Both the position numbers and the translations under genes were made by a program. The notes beneath the pieces are model-generated. The model did no database searches, was not told where the DNA came from, and saw only the letters and a list, made by a program, of their open reading frames with translations. From Streptomyces albireticuli (GTDB taxonomy: Bacteria > Actinomycetota > Actinomycetes > Streptomycetales > Streptomycetaceae): a stretch of 64,000 nucleotides of DNA. The first letter of the stretch is position 1, and each line of letters opens with the position of its first letter. Shown here piece after piece: positions 26,130-34,630 of the stretch. The DNA is taken from assembly GCF_021228125.1 (NCBI RefSeq), contig NZ_JAJQQS010000007.1, forward strand, positions 260,744-324,743, in the 5' to 3' direction.

Positions 26130-26267
26130 GGTCCCGGCCCGGCACGACGCGGGGCGCACGATCGGCCGCGCGGGCCGTCACGCCCCGCTGCCGCGCGGGC
26201 GCCGGGTGAGGCCCCCGTCGCACCGTACGGAGGCGGCGACCACCGGCCTGAGGGGCCGGGCCGCGCA

Positions 26268-26310
26268 GGGGTGTCGCGGGGCGTAAAGCGAAGCAGCCCC
26301 GCGACACCCC
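26268..26310 (+). terminator. Perfect 15-bp stem hairpin
   Basis: Arms 26268-26282 and 26296-26310 are exact complements (GGGGTGTCGCGGGGC) with a 13-base A-rich loop. It is probably the terminator of the permease gene, although 138 bases after its stop. Confidence 0.6.
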
Positions 26311-26370
26311 GGAGCGGCCCGGCCCCGCCCCGCGACGTACCGGACGGCCCGGCCCCGCCCCACGACGTAC
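26311..26370. repeat. 30-bp direct repeat, two copies
   Basis: 26311-26340 and 26341-26370 share GGCCCGGCCCCGCCC and end CGACGTAC, with only a few differences. They directly follow the hairpin. Confidence 0.8.
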
Positions 26371-26512
26371 CGGGGCGGGCCCGGCGCGCCCCCGCGACGC
26401 GCCCGGGCAGACGGCAGACTGGGCAGACCCGCCCACGTGCCCGTCCCACGCCGCCGGACGCCCCCGGCAACGTCGCGGCCGCCGAGGCCCCCGCACTGTC
26501 AGCGCACGCGAC

Positions 26513-26518
26513 TACGCT
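26513..26518 (+). promoter_or_regulatory. Leaderless-type -10 box of xseA
   Basis: TACGCT is followed by CGCGCC and the ATG at 26525. No ribosome site is present. Confidence 0.55.
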
Positions 26519-26524
26519 CGCGCC

Positions 26525-27790
26525 ATGGCTCTGAACACGTCCCCCGACACCCCGATCCCCGTCGGCCAGGTGTCCCGGCTGATCGGCGGCTGGATCGACC
26601 GCCTGGGCGCCGTATGGGTCGAGGGGCAGATCACCCAGCTGTCCCGGCGGCCCGGCGCGGGGGTGGTGTTCCTGACGCTGCGCGACCCGTCGCACGACAT
26701 CTCCCTGTCCGTGACCTGCTACCGCGCGGTCTTCGACCAGGTCGCCGACATCGTCTCGGAGGGCGCGCGCGTCGTCGTGCACGCCAAACCCGAGTGGTAC
26801 GCGCCGCGCGGCCAGCTGTCCCTGCGGGCCACCGAGATCCGGCCGGTCGGCGTCGGCGAGCTGCTGGCGCGGCTGGAGCAGCTGAAGAGGTCGCTGACGG
26901 CGGAGGGCCTGTTCGCCGCCGACCGCAAGCGGCCGCTGCCGTTCCTGCCGCAGCTGATCGGGCTGGTCTGCGGCCGCGCCTCCGCCGCCGAGCGGGACGT
27001 CCTGGAGAACGCCCGGCACCGCTGGCCGGCGGTCCGCTTCGAGGTGCGCAACGTCCCGGTGCAGGGCGTGCACGCCGTGCCGTCCGTCATCGAGGCGGTC
27101 ACGGAGCTGGACGGGATGCCCGGCGTCGACGTGATCATCGTGGCGCGGGGCGGCGGCAGCGTGGAGGACCTGCTGCCGTTCTCGGACGAGCGGCTCGTAC
27201 GCGCGGTGGCCGGGTGCCGTACGCCGGTGGTGTCGGCGATCGGGCACGAGCCGGACACCCCGCTGCTGGACCTGGTCGCCGACCTACGGGCCTCCACTCC
27301 CACCGACGCGGCCAAGCGCGTGGTGCCGGACGTCGGCGAGGAGCTGCTGCGGGTGCGGCAGCTGCGCGACCGCGCGCTGCGCTGCGTCACCGGCTTCCTG
27401 GACCGCGAGGAGCGGGGGCTCGCGGCGGTCCGGGCGCGCCCGTGCGTCGAGCGGCCGCAGCGGATGGTGGACGAGCGGGAGGCGCAGGTCACGGCGCTGG
27501 CGGAACGGGCGCGGCGCACGCTCGGCCATCTGCTGGACCGGGCGGAGTCCGAGCTGTCGCACACCCACGCGCGCGTGGTCGCGCTGTCCCCGGCGGCGAC
27601 GCTGCGCCGTGGCTACGCGGTGCTCCAGCACGCGGACGGCTCGGTGGTGCGGGACGCGGCCGAGGTGACGGCCGAGGAGGAGCTGCGGGCGCGGGTCGCG
27701 GAGGGCGAGTTCGCGGTGCGGGTCACGTCCGCGGGACCGCCCGCGGAGCCGTCCGCGGACGTGCGGCCCGGTGTCACTCCCCCCGCATAG
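26525..27790 (+). CDS. xseA: Exodeoxyribonuclease VII large subunit
   Basis: A 421-residue catalytic subunit that degrades single-stranded DNA to oligonucleotides in repair and recombination. An N-terminal OB fold (VWVEGQITQLSRRPGAGVVF; YHAKP-like segment) is followed by the nuclease core: VIIVARGGGSVEDLLPFSDE, PVVSAIGHEPDTPLLD and ASTPTDAA. A coiled-coil region follows, ending at LRRGYAVLQ. The last bases of its stop codon belong to the -10 box of xseB. Confidence 0.96.
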   Translation: MALNTSPDTPIPVGQVSRLIGGWIDRLGAVWVEGQITQLSRRPGAGVVFLTLRDPSHDISLSVTCYRAVFDQVADIVSEGARVVVHAKPEWYAPRGQLSLRATEIRPVGVGELLARLEQLKRSLTAEGLFAADRKRPLPFLPQLIGLVCGRASAAERDVLENARHRWPAVRFEVRNVPVQGVHAVPSVIEAVTELDGMPGVDVIIVARGGGSVEDLLPFSDERLVRAVAGCRTPVVSAIGHEPDTPLLDLVADLRASTPTDAAKRVVPDVGEELLRVRQLRDRALRCVTGFLDREERGLAAVRARPCVERPQRMVDEREAQVTALAERARRTLGHLLDRAESELSHTHARVVALSPAATLRRGYAVLQHADGSVVRDAAEVTAEEELRARVAEGEFAVRVTSAGPPAEPSADVRPGVTPPA

Positions 27791-27793
27791 GCT
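27788..27793 (+). promoter_or_regulatory. Leaderless-type -10 box of xseB overlapping the xseA stop
   Basis: TAGGCT starts with the TAG stop codon of xseA and is followed after 7 bases by the ATG of xseB. Confidence 0.5.
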
Positions 27794-27800
27794 GGACGAC

Positions 27801-28049
27801 ATGGCGAAGACGGGTGCGGCGGGCGAGGACAACGGCTCCGGCGAGAGCGTGCTGGGGTACGAGCAGGCGCGGGACGAACTGATCGAGGTGGTGCGCCGCC
27901 TGGAGGCGGGCGGCACCACGCTGGAGGAGTCCCTCGCCTTGTGGGAGCGCGGCGAGGAGCTTTCGAAGGTGTGCCGACACTGGCTCGAGGGGGCGCGGGC
28001 GCGGCTGGACGCGGCGTTGGCTTCCGAGGACGCGGCGGCCGAAGGCTGA
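27801..28049 (+). CDS. xseB: Exodeoxyribonuclease VII small subunit
   Basis: An 82-residue helical subunit that binds the XseA coiled coil. The conserved core runs from GYEQARDELIEVVRRLEAGG through TTLEESLALWERGEEL to the helix ending in LDAAL. A disordered 18-residue start and an acidic tail flank it. It lies 10 bases after xseA. There is no ribosome site, so it may be translated from a leaderless transcript as well as from read-through of xseA mRNA. Confidence 0.95.
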   Translation: MAKTGAAGEDNGSGESVLGYEQARDELIEVVRRLEAGGTTLEESLALWERGEELSKVCRHWLEGARARLDAALASEDAAAEG

Positions 28050-28185
28050 CGGGGGCGGGCGTGGGCTTGTGCCCCGGCCCCACCCCTTCCCGCGGCGTCC
28101 GACGCGCGGCTCCGCCGCGTAGGGCACCTCGGGCGGGGCTCCACCCCGGACCACGGACGCCGGACGAGCCCCTGCCCGTAGTCCG

Positions 28186-28209
28186 GCGTCAGCGCGTCAG
28201 CGCGTCAGC
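28186..28209. repeat. Three tandem 8-bp repeats
   Basis: GCGTCAGC is repeated three times without spacing. A simple sequence array of this kind can vary in copy number. Confidence 0.8.
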
Positions 28210-28369
28210 GCATCCGGCGGGGCTGTTCCCCAGTCCTGCCCCCACCCACTGCATCCGATGCGCGGCTCCGCCACGTGGCGTGGCGGGACTCCGCCCCGAA
28301 CCCGGACCACGAACGCCGGACGGGCCCTTGCGGCGCGTCCGGCGTTCGCGCGTCCGGCGGAGCCTTTCC

Positions 28370-28547
28370 CCTACCCGCCCCTTCCCGAAACCGGGGAGCT
28401 CCCCGGACCCCCGTTCCGCGCTGACGCGCGGTGGCCTCAAACGCCGGCCGGGCTGAATCCGCCCGGCTCCGGGCACCAATCAGCCCGTCCGGCAATTGAG
28501 GACCGGGGTCCGGGGCGGAGCCCCGGCATCGGGAAGGGGCGGGTAGG
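28370..28547. repeat. Palindromic intergenic element, copy 1
   Basis: Exact 19-bp inverted repeats at 28370-28388 and 28529-28547 (CCTACCCGCCCCTTCCCGA and its complement) bound a 178-base unit. Inside are CAGCCCGTCCGG, ATTGAGGACCGGGGTCCGGG and GGAGCCCCGG, which recur in the copies at about 34480-34620 and 61445-61606. Confidence 0.8.
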
Positions 28548-28634
28548 GGACAGAGCCCCGCGCCGCGGCACCCCCACCCCGGCAGCTCACCCCGGCACCC
28601 ACCCCACCCGTGAGCCGCCCCACACCCCCTTTGG

Positions 28635-28662
28635 TTGAACTTTCATCTATCTCGCGTACAGT
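28635..28662 (+). promoter_or_regulatory. Putative promoter of the nitroreductase gene
   Basis: TTGAAC and TACAGT are 16 bases apart, a good vegetative sigma pattern. They lie about 48 bases before the start codon. TTGAACTTTCA forms a short imperfect dyad over the -35. Confidence 0.55.
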
Positions 28663-28709
28663 GGACGACATCAGCACAACCCTCTGCACGTAATAGAAGG
28701 TGTTTCCTC

Positions 28710-29300
28710 ATGACTCTCGCCCTCGACCCCACCGCCCAGGACCTCCTCTTCCGCGAGGCCCGCACCGCCAACACCTTCTCCGCCGAACCGGTGACCGACG
28801 AGCAGATCCAGGCCGTCTACGACCTGGTCAAGTACGCCCCGACCGCCTTCAACCAGTCGCCGCTGCGCGTCGTCCTCGTCCGCTCCGAGGAGGCCCGCGA
28901 GCGCCTGGTGGGTCACATGGCCGAGGGCAACCAGGCCAAGACCCGCACCGCGCCGCTGGTCGCGATCCTCGCCACGGACAACGAGTTCCACGAGGAGCTG
29001 CCGGCGCTGTTCCCGCACTTCCCGCAGGCCAAGGACGTGTTCTTCGCCGAGCGTCCGGTCCGTGAGCAGTCGGCCGCGCTCAACGGCGCGCTCCAGGCCG
29101 CGTACTTCATCATGGGCGTCCGCGCCGCCGGCCTGGCCGCGGGCCCGATGACCGGCTTCGACTTCGCGGGCGTCCAGAAGGAGTTCCTGGACGGCGACCA
29201 CACCCCGCTGATGATCGTGAACATCGGCAAGCCGGGCGAGAACCCCTGGTTCCCCCGCTCGCCGCGCCTCTCCTACGAGCAGGTCGTCACGACCGTCTGA
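28710..29300 (+). CDS. Nitroreductase-family protein, malonic semialdehyde reductase (RutE)-like
   Basis: A 196-residue flavin (FMN) oxidoreductase fold. LLFREARTANTFSAEPV and YDLVKYAPTAFNQSPLRVV are the FMN-contact N-terminal motifs of the RutE/HadB subfamily. GVRAAGLAAGPMTGFD and the late IGKPGENPWFPRSPRL also match. In pyrimidine degradation RutE reduces 3-oxo-acids to 3-hydroxypropionate, but no other rut gene is present, so the substrate here is open. GAAGG lies 9 bases before the ATG. A strong hairpin follows. Confidence 0.9.
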   Translation: MTLALDPTAQDLLFREARTANTFSAEPVTDEQIQAVYDLVKYAPTAFNQSPLRVVLVRSEEARERLVGHMAEGNQAKTRTAPLVAILATDNEFHEELPALFPHFPQAKDVFFAERPVREQSAALNGALQAAYFIMGVRAAGLAAGPMTGFDFAGVQKEFLDGDHTPLMIVNIGKPGENPWFPRSPRLSYEQVVTTV

Positions 29301-29324
29301 CGGACGGGACACCCGTAGCGACGA

Positions 29325-29368
29325 GAACGGCCCGTCCACCCCGGAGCACCGGGGCGGACGGGCCGTTC
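29325..29368. terminator. Bidirectional terminator
   Basis: A 20-base stem (13 + 6 pairs with one A-C mismatch; arms 29325-29344 and 29349-29368) with loop AGCA lies between the convergent nitroreductase and DUF4245 genes. Confidence 0.8.
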
Positions 29369-29405
29369 CGCCGTGAACACGCGAGCACAGGAACACAGAG
29401 GCCGA

Positions 29406-29993
29406 TCAGGCCTTCCCGGCCCCTTCCGGCTGGTTCTTCTTACCCGCTTCTTCCGGCAGGGCCTTCTTCTCCGCCTTCAGCGCCGCCGCCATCTCCCCGA
29501 GCCGCTCGTACGAGGCCGTCCCGGTGACCACCGTCGTCACCCCGCGCTCCTCGCGCACCAAAGCGTTGTACTTCTCACCCGCGTAACGGCGCCAGGTGGA
29601 GTCGCCCACCTTCTGCGTCCCGCTCGTCCGCTCGGCCCGCTGACTCACCTCGTCGATGAACTCGGCCGCCGGGCCGTCGCTCTGCTCGACCGCCACGTAC
29701 TCCTTCTGCGGGTCGAGGAAGCCCAGGTGCCAGAGCGAGCCCTCCTTGCCGCCCGCCCGGTACGAGACCGAGGTCGCGCGCCACCCCTCGGCCAGCCCCT
29801 CGGGCGCCGCGACGGCGTACGGCGCGGCGCGCCGGGCCGTGTCGAGCTCCACGCGGTAGCCGACCGTCTTCACCGGGTCGTTGCTTTCGTCGTGCGGAAT
29901 GAAGACATAGCTCACGAAGGCCACGGGGACCACCACCGCGAGCGAGAGCATCATGTTCCGAACGGTCTGCGCCTTTGCACTCCTAGCTGCCAC
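29406..29993 (-). CDS. DUF4245 membrane-anchored protein
   Basis: A 195-residue protein. A single transmembrane helix lies near residues 13-33 (MMLSLAVVVPVAFVSYVF), followed by IPHDESNDPVKTV and an extracytoplasmic beta-rich domain (GWRATSVSYRAGGKEGSLWHLGF; WRRYAGEKYNALVRE). The C-terminal tail is Lys/Glu-rich. The family is actinobacterial, of unknown function, and usually adjoins glpX as here. GTG at 29993 was chosen since GACGAT lies 6 bases upstream; ATG at 30011 is a possible alternative. Confidence 0.82.
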   Translation of the reverse strand: MAARSAKAQTVRNMMLSLAVVVPVAFVSYVFIPHDESNDPVKTVGYRVELDTARRAAPYAVAAPEGLAEGWRATSVSYRAGGKEGSLWHLGFLDPQKEYVAVEQSDGPAAEFIDEVSQRAERTSGTQKVGDSTWRRYAGEKYNALVREERGVTTVVTGTASYERLGEMAAALKAEKKALPEEAGKKNQPEGAGKA

Positions 29994-30210
29994 CCCACCA
30001 TCGTCCACCATGGCCCGTCCGATCTTGACGCCGGAGGGGGGTGCGCCGCGCACGGGCCTCCCGGGCGCCGTGAACCTTGATGACGCTCATGCGTGGGGCG
30101 CCCTGCTCACTCTCGCAGTAAGCAGATAAAGTCATCAGCACCCTCACCCTCTGCCCCGCCAAGGGGACGAGGGGCCCCACGGCCGTCGCCGTACAGAAAG
30201 GTGCGCTCCG

Positions 30211-31242
30211 ATGACCGATCATCACCTGCCGTCCCCGCTGGAAGTCAGCCCCGAGGCCCCCGACCGGAACCTCGCCCTGGAGCTCGTCCGGGTCACCGAG
30301 GCCGGCGCCATGGCGTCGGGCCGCTGGGTCGGTCGCGGCGACAAGAACGGCGCGGACGGCGCCGCGGTCAAGGCCATGCGCGCCCTCATCGGCACCGTCT
30401 CCATGAACGGTGTCGTCGTCATCGGCGAGGGCGAGAAGGACAACGCCCCCATGCTCTACAACGGTGAGCGCGTGGGCGACGGGACCGGCGCCGAGTGCGA
30501 CGTCGCCGTGGACCCGGTGGACGGCACCACCCTCACCGCCAAGGGCATGGCCAACGCGGTCTCCGTGATGGCCGTCGCCGACCGCGGCTCCATGTTCGAC
30601 CCGTCCGCGGTCTTCTACATGGACAAGCTGGTCACCGGCCCCGAGGCCGCCGACTACGTCGACATCGACGCCCCGGTGGCCGTCAACATCCGGCGCGTCG
30701 CGAAGGCCAAGCACTCCTCCCCCGAGGACGTCACGGTCGTCGTCCTGGACCGTCCCCGCCACGACGGGATCGTCAAGGAGATCCGCGAAGCCGGCGCCCG
30801 CATCAAGTTCATCTCCGACGGTGACGTGGCCGGCGCGATCATGGCCGTGCGCGAGGGCACGGGCATCGACCTGCTGCTCGGCGTCGGCGGTACGCCCGAG
30901 GGCATCATCGCGGCCTGCGCGATCAAGTGCCTCGGCGGCACCATCCAGGCGAAGCTGTGGCCCAAGGACGACGAGGAGCGCGAGCGCGCCCTGGCCGCCG
31001 GTCACGACCTCGACAAGGTCCTGCACACCGACGACCTCGTCCGCGGTGACAACGTCTTCTTCGTCGCCACCGGCATCACCGACGGCGAGCTGCTGCGCGG
31101 GGTGCGCTACCGCGCGGAGACCGCGACCACGCAGTCGCTCGTCATGCGGTCCAAGTCGGGCACGATCCGGCAGATCGACTCCACGCACCGGCTGTCCAAG
31201 CTGCGCGCGTACAGCACGGTGGACTTCGAGCGCCCCAGCTGA
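30211..31242 (+). CDS. glpX: Class II fructose-1,6-bisphosphatase
   Basis: A 343-residue metal-dependent phosphatase for gluconeogenesis. GEGEKDNAPMLYNGE and the metal-site motif VDPVDGTTLTAKG are both present, as is DVTVVVLDRPRHD. In Streptomyces this is usually the only fructose bisphosphatase type. AAAGG lies upstream of the ATG. It is divergent from the DUF4245 gene and convergent with the WhiB-like gene. Confidence 0.95.
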   Translation: MTDHHLPSPLEVSPEAPDRNLALELVRVTEAGAMASGRWVGRGDKNGADGAAVKAMRALIGTVSMNGVVVIGEGEKDNAPMLYNGERVGDGTGAECDVAVDPVDGTTLTAKGMANAVSVMAVADRGSMFDPSAVFYMDKLVTGPEAADYVDIDAPVAVNIRRVAKAKHSSPEDVTVVVLDRPRHDGIVKEIREAGARIKFISDGDVAGAIMAVREGTGIDLLLGVGGTPEGIIAACAIKCLGGTIQAKLWPKDDEERERALAAGHDLDKVLHTDDLVRGDNVFFVATGITDGELLRGVRYRAETATTQSLVMRSKSGTIRQIDSTHRLSKLRAYSTVDFERPS

Positions 31243-31300
31243 CGCCCGGGGGCGCCTTTCCCGCTCCACGCACCGGCTCCGACCGGCCGGCCTCGGTCAC

Positions 31301-31346
31301 CGGACGGGCCGGGAGCGGCCGGTCCCGGCCGGTCTCGGCCCGTCCG
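31301..31346. terminator. Bidirectional hairpin between glpX and the whiB-like gene
   Basis: Arms CGGACGGGCCG (31301-31311) and CGGCCCGTCCG (31336-31346) are perfect complements, with more GC pairing possible inside the loop. Confidence 0.6.
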
Positions 31347-31398
31347 TGTGCCGCGAGCGCGGAACCGTGCGCCCCGGACGGACCCGGGCCCGCACGGC

Positions 31399-31755
31399 TC
31401 AGCCCGCTGCGGCGATACGCGTCGTGCGCGCCAGCTCGGCCTCGCGGCGCCGCCGGCGGGCGAGCACCACCCGGCGCTCGGCCGCGGTGAGACCGCCCCA
31501 CACCCCGTAGGGCTCCGGCTGGAGCAGGGCGTGCTCCCGGCATTCGACCATCACGGGGCAGCGGGCGCAGACCCGCTTGGCGGCCTCCTCACGGGAAAGC
31601 CGCGCGGCCGTGGGTTCCTTGGATGGTGCGAAGAACAGCCCGGCTTCATCCCGGCGGCACACCGCCTCCGAATGCCAGGGGCCGGCCTGATCCCTGGCGG
31701 AAATCCGCTGGGACGGTACGGCGGCTTCCTGCAGGGGCTGATGCGGTAGCAGCAC
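31399..31755 (-). CDS. WhiB-like [4Fe-4S] transcription factor
   Basis: A 118-residue Wbl protein. The four cluster Cys are C33, C63, C66 and C72 in the usual C-x29-C-x2-C-x5-C spacing. GVWGG at residues 84-88 is the family turn, and a basic helix (RRVVLARRRRRE) follows for DNA contact. Wbl proteins act with the principal sigma factor and respond to NO or redox change. The long N-terminus (LPHQPLQEAAVPSQRI) resembles the S. coelicolor paralogue beside glpX and the fumarases, which I recall as WblI, but I do not assign the name. GTG follows GGAG by 7 bases. Confidence 0.93.
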   Translation of the reverse strand: MLLPHQPLQEAAVPSQRISARDQAGPWHSEAVCRRDEAGLFFAPSKEPTAARLSREEAAKRVCARCPVMVECREHALLQPEPYGVWGGLTAAERRVVLARRRRREAELARTTRIAAAG

Positions 31756-31935
31756 GGTCTACTCCTGACGACGGCTTTGCTGGGCCGATTGAGTCACCTT
31801 TGCCCGCCTCCACTGCGCACGGCCATTCGCACCGGCAGCCGTACGAGAGACGATGCACCAAGCTTTACCCGCTGTGCGCGTGCTTATTCACACCGTTGCC
31901 ATGAGCGGAACGCCGTCAGCCGCCGCCGGGCGCGA

Positions 31936-32628
31936 TCAGCCCGCCGCGCGGAGGTTCTTGAGCCGCTTGCCCCGCCGGGGTTTGGCCTCCACTCCGCCGA
32001 AGAACGCGAAGCCGGTGACGGAGACGACCGGGGCGTCGGGGTCCGGCGCCTCCTGGGTACGGACGTCGAAGCCACCGAAGACGCCGCCTCCCGTGGTGCG
32101 CAGCGTGACGTTCTCGGGGACCTTGATGTCGACGCCGCCGAACACCGCGACCGCGTGGACGACGATCTCCCGGCGCTCGAAGACCGCCTCCGTCAGGTCG
32201 ATCTCGACCCCGCCGAACAGCGCGAGGGCGTTGGTCCGGCACGGCACCCGCCAGCGGCCCTTGCGGCCGGCGCCGCCGAAGACGGCGACCAGGTTCTCCG
32301 TGCTCCCGGGGCCCTCCGGGCCCGCGCCGCCGGGGCGGGCCGCGTCGTGCCCGTACGGGCGCGGGTGGGCCGGGGCGGCCCCGCGGCCGACGTCCGGGCC
32401 GGCTCCGCCCGCGCGGGGCAGGTCGGCGACGAGCGGCTCCAGCTCCCCGAGCGTCCGGGCCGCGTAGGCGGCGCCGATCCGCTCGCCGTGCTCCTCCGCG
32501 GTGAGGCGGCCCTCGGCCAGGGCCTCGCGCAGGATGTCCGCGATCCGGTCGCGGTCGGCGTCGGAGGCGCGGAGCCCGGGCGCGCCGGACCCCGCCACGG
32601 GCCGTTTCTCGAACGATGGCTTGTCCAC
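31936..32628 (-). CDS. DUF1707 protein with a beta-solenoid-like C-terminal domain
   Basis: A 230-residue soluble protein. The N-terminal DUF1707 module (about residues 18-70: LRASDADRDRIADILREALA, GRLTAEEHGERI) is followed by a disordered Gly/Pro linker. The C-terminal half has five evenly spaced FGG motifs (AVFGGAGRKG, ALFGGVEIDL, AVFGGVDIKV, GVFGGFDVRT, AFFGGVEAKP), typical of a LiaF/DUF2154-like stacked beta fold. LiaF-type domains regulate envelope stress systems; a similar role is only inferred. The start is GTG, 6 bases after TACGCT and without a ribosome site. Confidence 0.86.
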   Translation of the reverse strand: MDKPSFEKRPVAGSGAPGLRASDADRDRIADILREALAEGRLTAEEHGERIGAAYAARTLGELEPLVADLPRAGGAGPDVGRGAAPAHPRPYGHDAARPGGAGPEGPGSTENLVAVFGGAGRKGRWRVPCRTNALALFGGVEIDLTEAVFERREIVVHAVAVFGGVDIKVPENVTLRTTGGGVFGGFDVRTQEAPDPDAPVVSVTGFAFFGGVEAKPRRGKRLKNLRAAG

Positions 32629-32634
32629 GACAGC

Positions 32635-32640
32635 AGCGTA
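32635..32640 (-). promoter_or_regulatory. Leaderless-type -10 box of the DUF1707 gene
   Basis: TACGCT on the minus strand is followed by GCTGTC and the GTG at 32628. Confidence 0.5.
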
Positions 32641-32678
32641 GCGAAACGCGATAGATCGCGACCAGGGGAAAGTCGAGA

Positions 32679-32697
32679 TGTACTGAGCCTTACCTCA
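32679..32697. promoter_or_regulatory. Candidate iron-regulator (DmdR/IdeR) box upstream of the class I fumarase
   Basis: Read on the minus strand the site is TGAGGTAAGGCTCAGTACA. Its first 12 bases match 10 of the DtxR-family consensus TTAGGTTAGGCT; the second half is weak. It lies between the divergent DUF1707 and fumarase genes. Confidence 0.35.
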
Positions 32698-32785
32698 CAA
32701 GCCCGGACGCACGGCGGCCGCCTACGCTTGAGACGCGCTGCCGAAGGTGCCAGCCGAAGCCACTGTCGAGTGAGGAATCGCCGCA

Positions 32786-34462
<1,677 letters not shown>

Positions 34463-34479
34463 TAGCCCCGCGGGCGGCT

Positions 34480-34620
34480 TTCCGAACCGGGGCTCCGCCC
34501 CGGACCCCGGTCCTCAATCGCCGGACGGGCTGAAATTCAGCCCGTCCGGCGATTGAGGACACCGCGCGTCAGCGCGGAAAAGGGGGCCCGGGGGCGAAGC
34601 CCCCGGTTTCGGGAAGGGGC
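34480..34620. repeat. Palindromic intergenic element, copy 2
   Basis: The centre (34510-34560) is a palindrome with 25-base arms around one unpaired A; the arms contain TCAATCGCCGGACGGGC. It is flanked by GGGGCTCCGCCCCGGACCCC and GGGGGCGAAGCCCCCGG and ends in TTTCGGGAAGGGGCGGGG. It occupies the whole convergent junction between the class I fumarase and the SGNH-lectin gene and should act as a terminator in both directions. Confidence 0.88.
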
Positions 34621-34630
34621 GGGGTGGGGG

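Larger units (their letters stand above)
26130..26524. other. Intergenic region before xseA
   Basis: These 395 bases hold a strong hairpin (26268-26310), two 30-bp direct repeats (26311-26370) and, at the end, the xseA promoter. No gene is supported. Confidence 0.6.
28050..28709. other. Long intergenic region with repeats between xseB and the nitroreductase gene
   Basis: No gene is supported in 660 bases. The region carries three 8-bp copies of GCGTCAGC (28186-28209), a 12-bp inverted repeat GAACGCCGGACG/CGTCCGGCGTTC near 28310-28345, copy 1 of the palindromic intergenic element (28370-28547) and the promoter of the nitroreductase gene at its end. The Pro/Arg-rich reading frames here are compositional. 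Confidence 0.65.

Noticed and set aside
24645..26159. A large upstream extension of the ispH reading frame opposite the permease gene
   Set aside because: The extension is His/Gly/Asp/Arg-rich antisense of the permease. IspH homology begins exactly at the ATG at 24644.
28050..28640. Several Pro/Arg-rich frames of 70-170 codons on both strands
   Set aside because: They coincide with the repeat and palindrome region and reflect its G/C composition rather than coding constraint.
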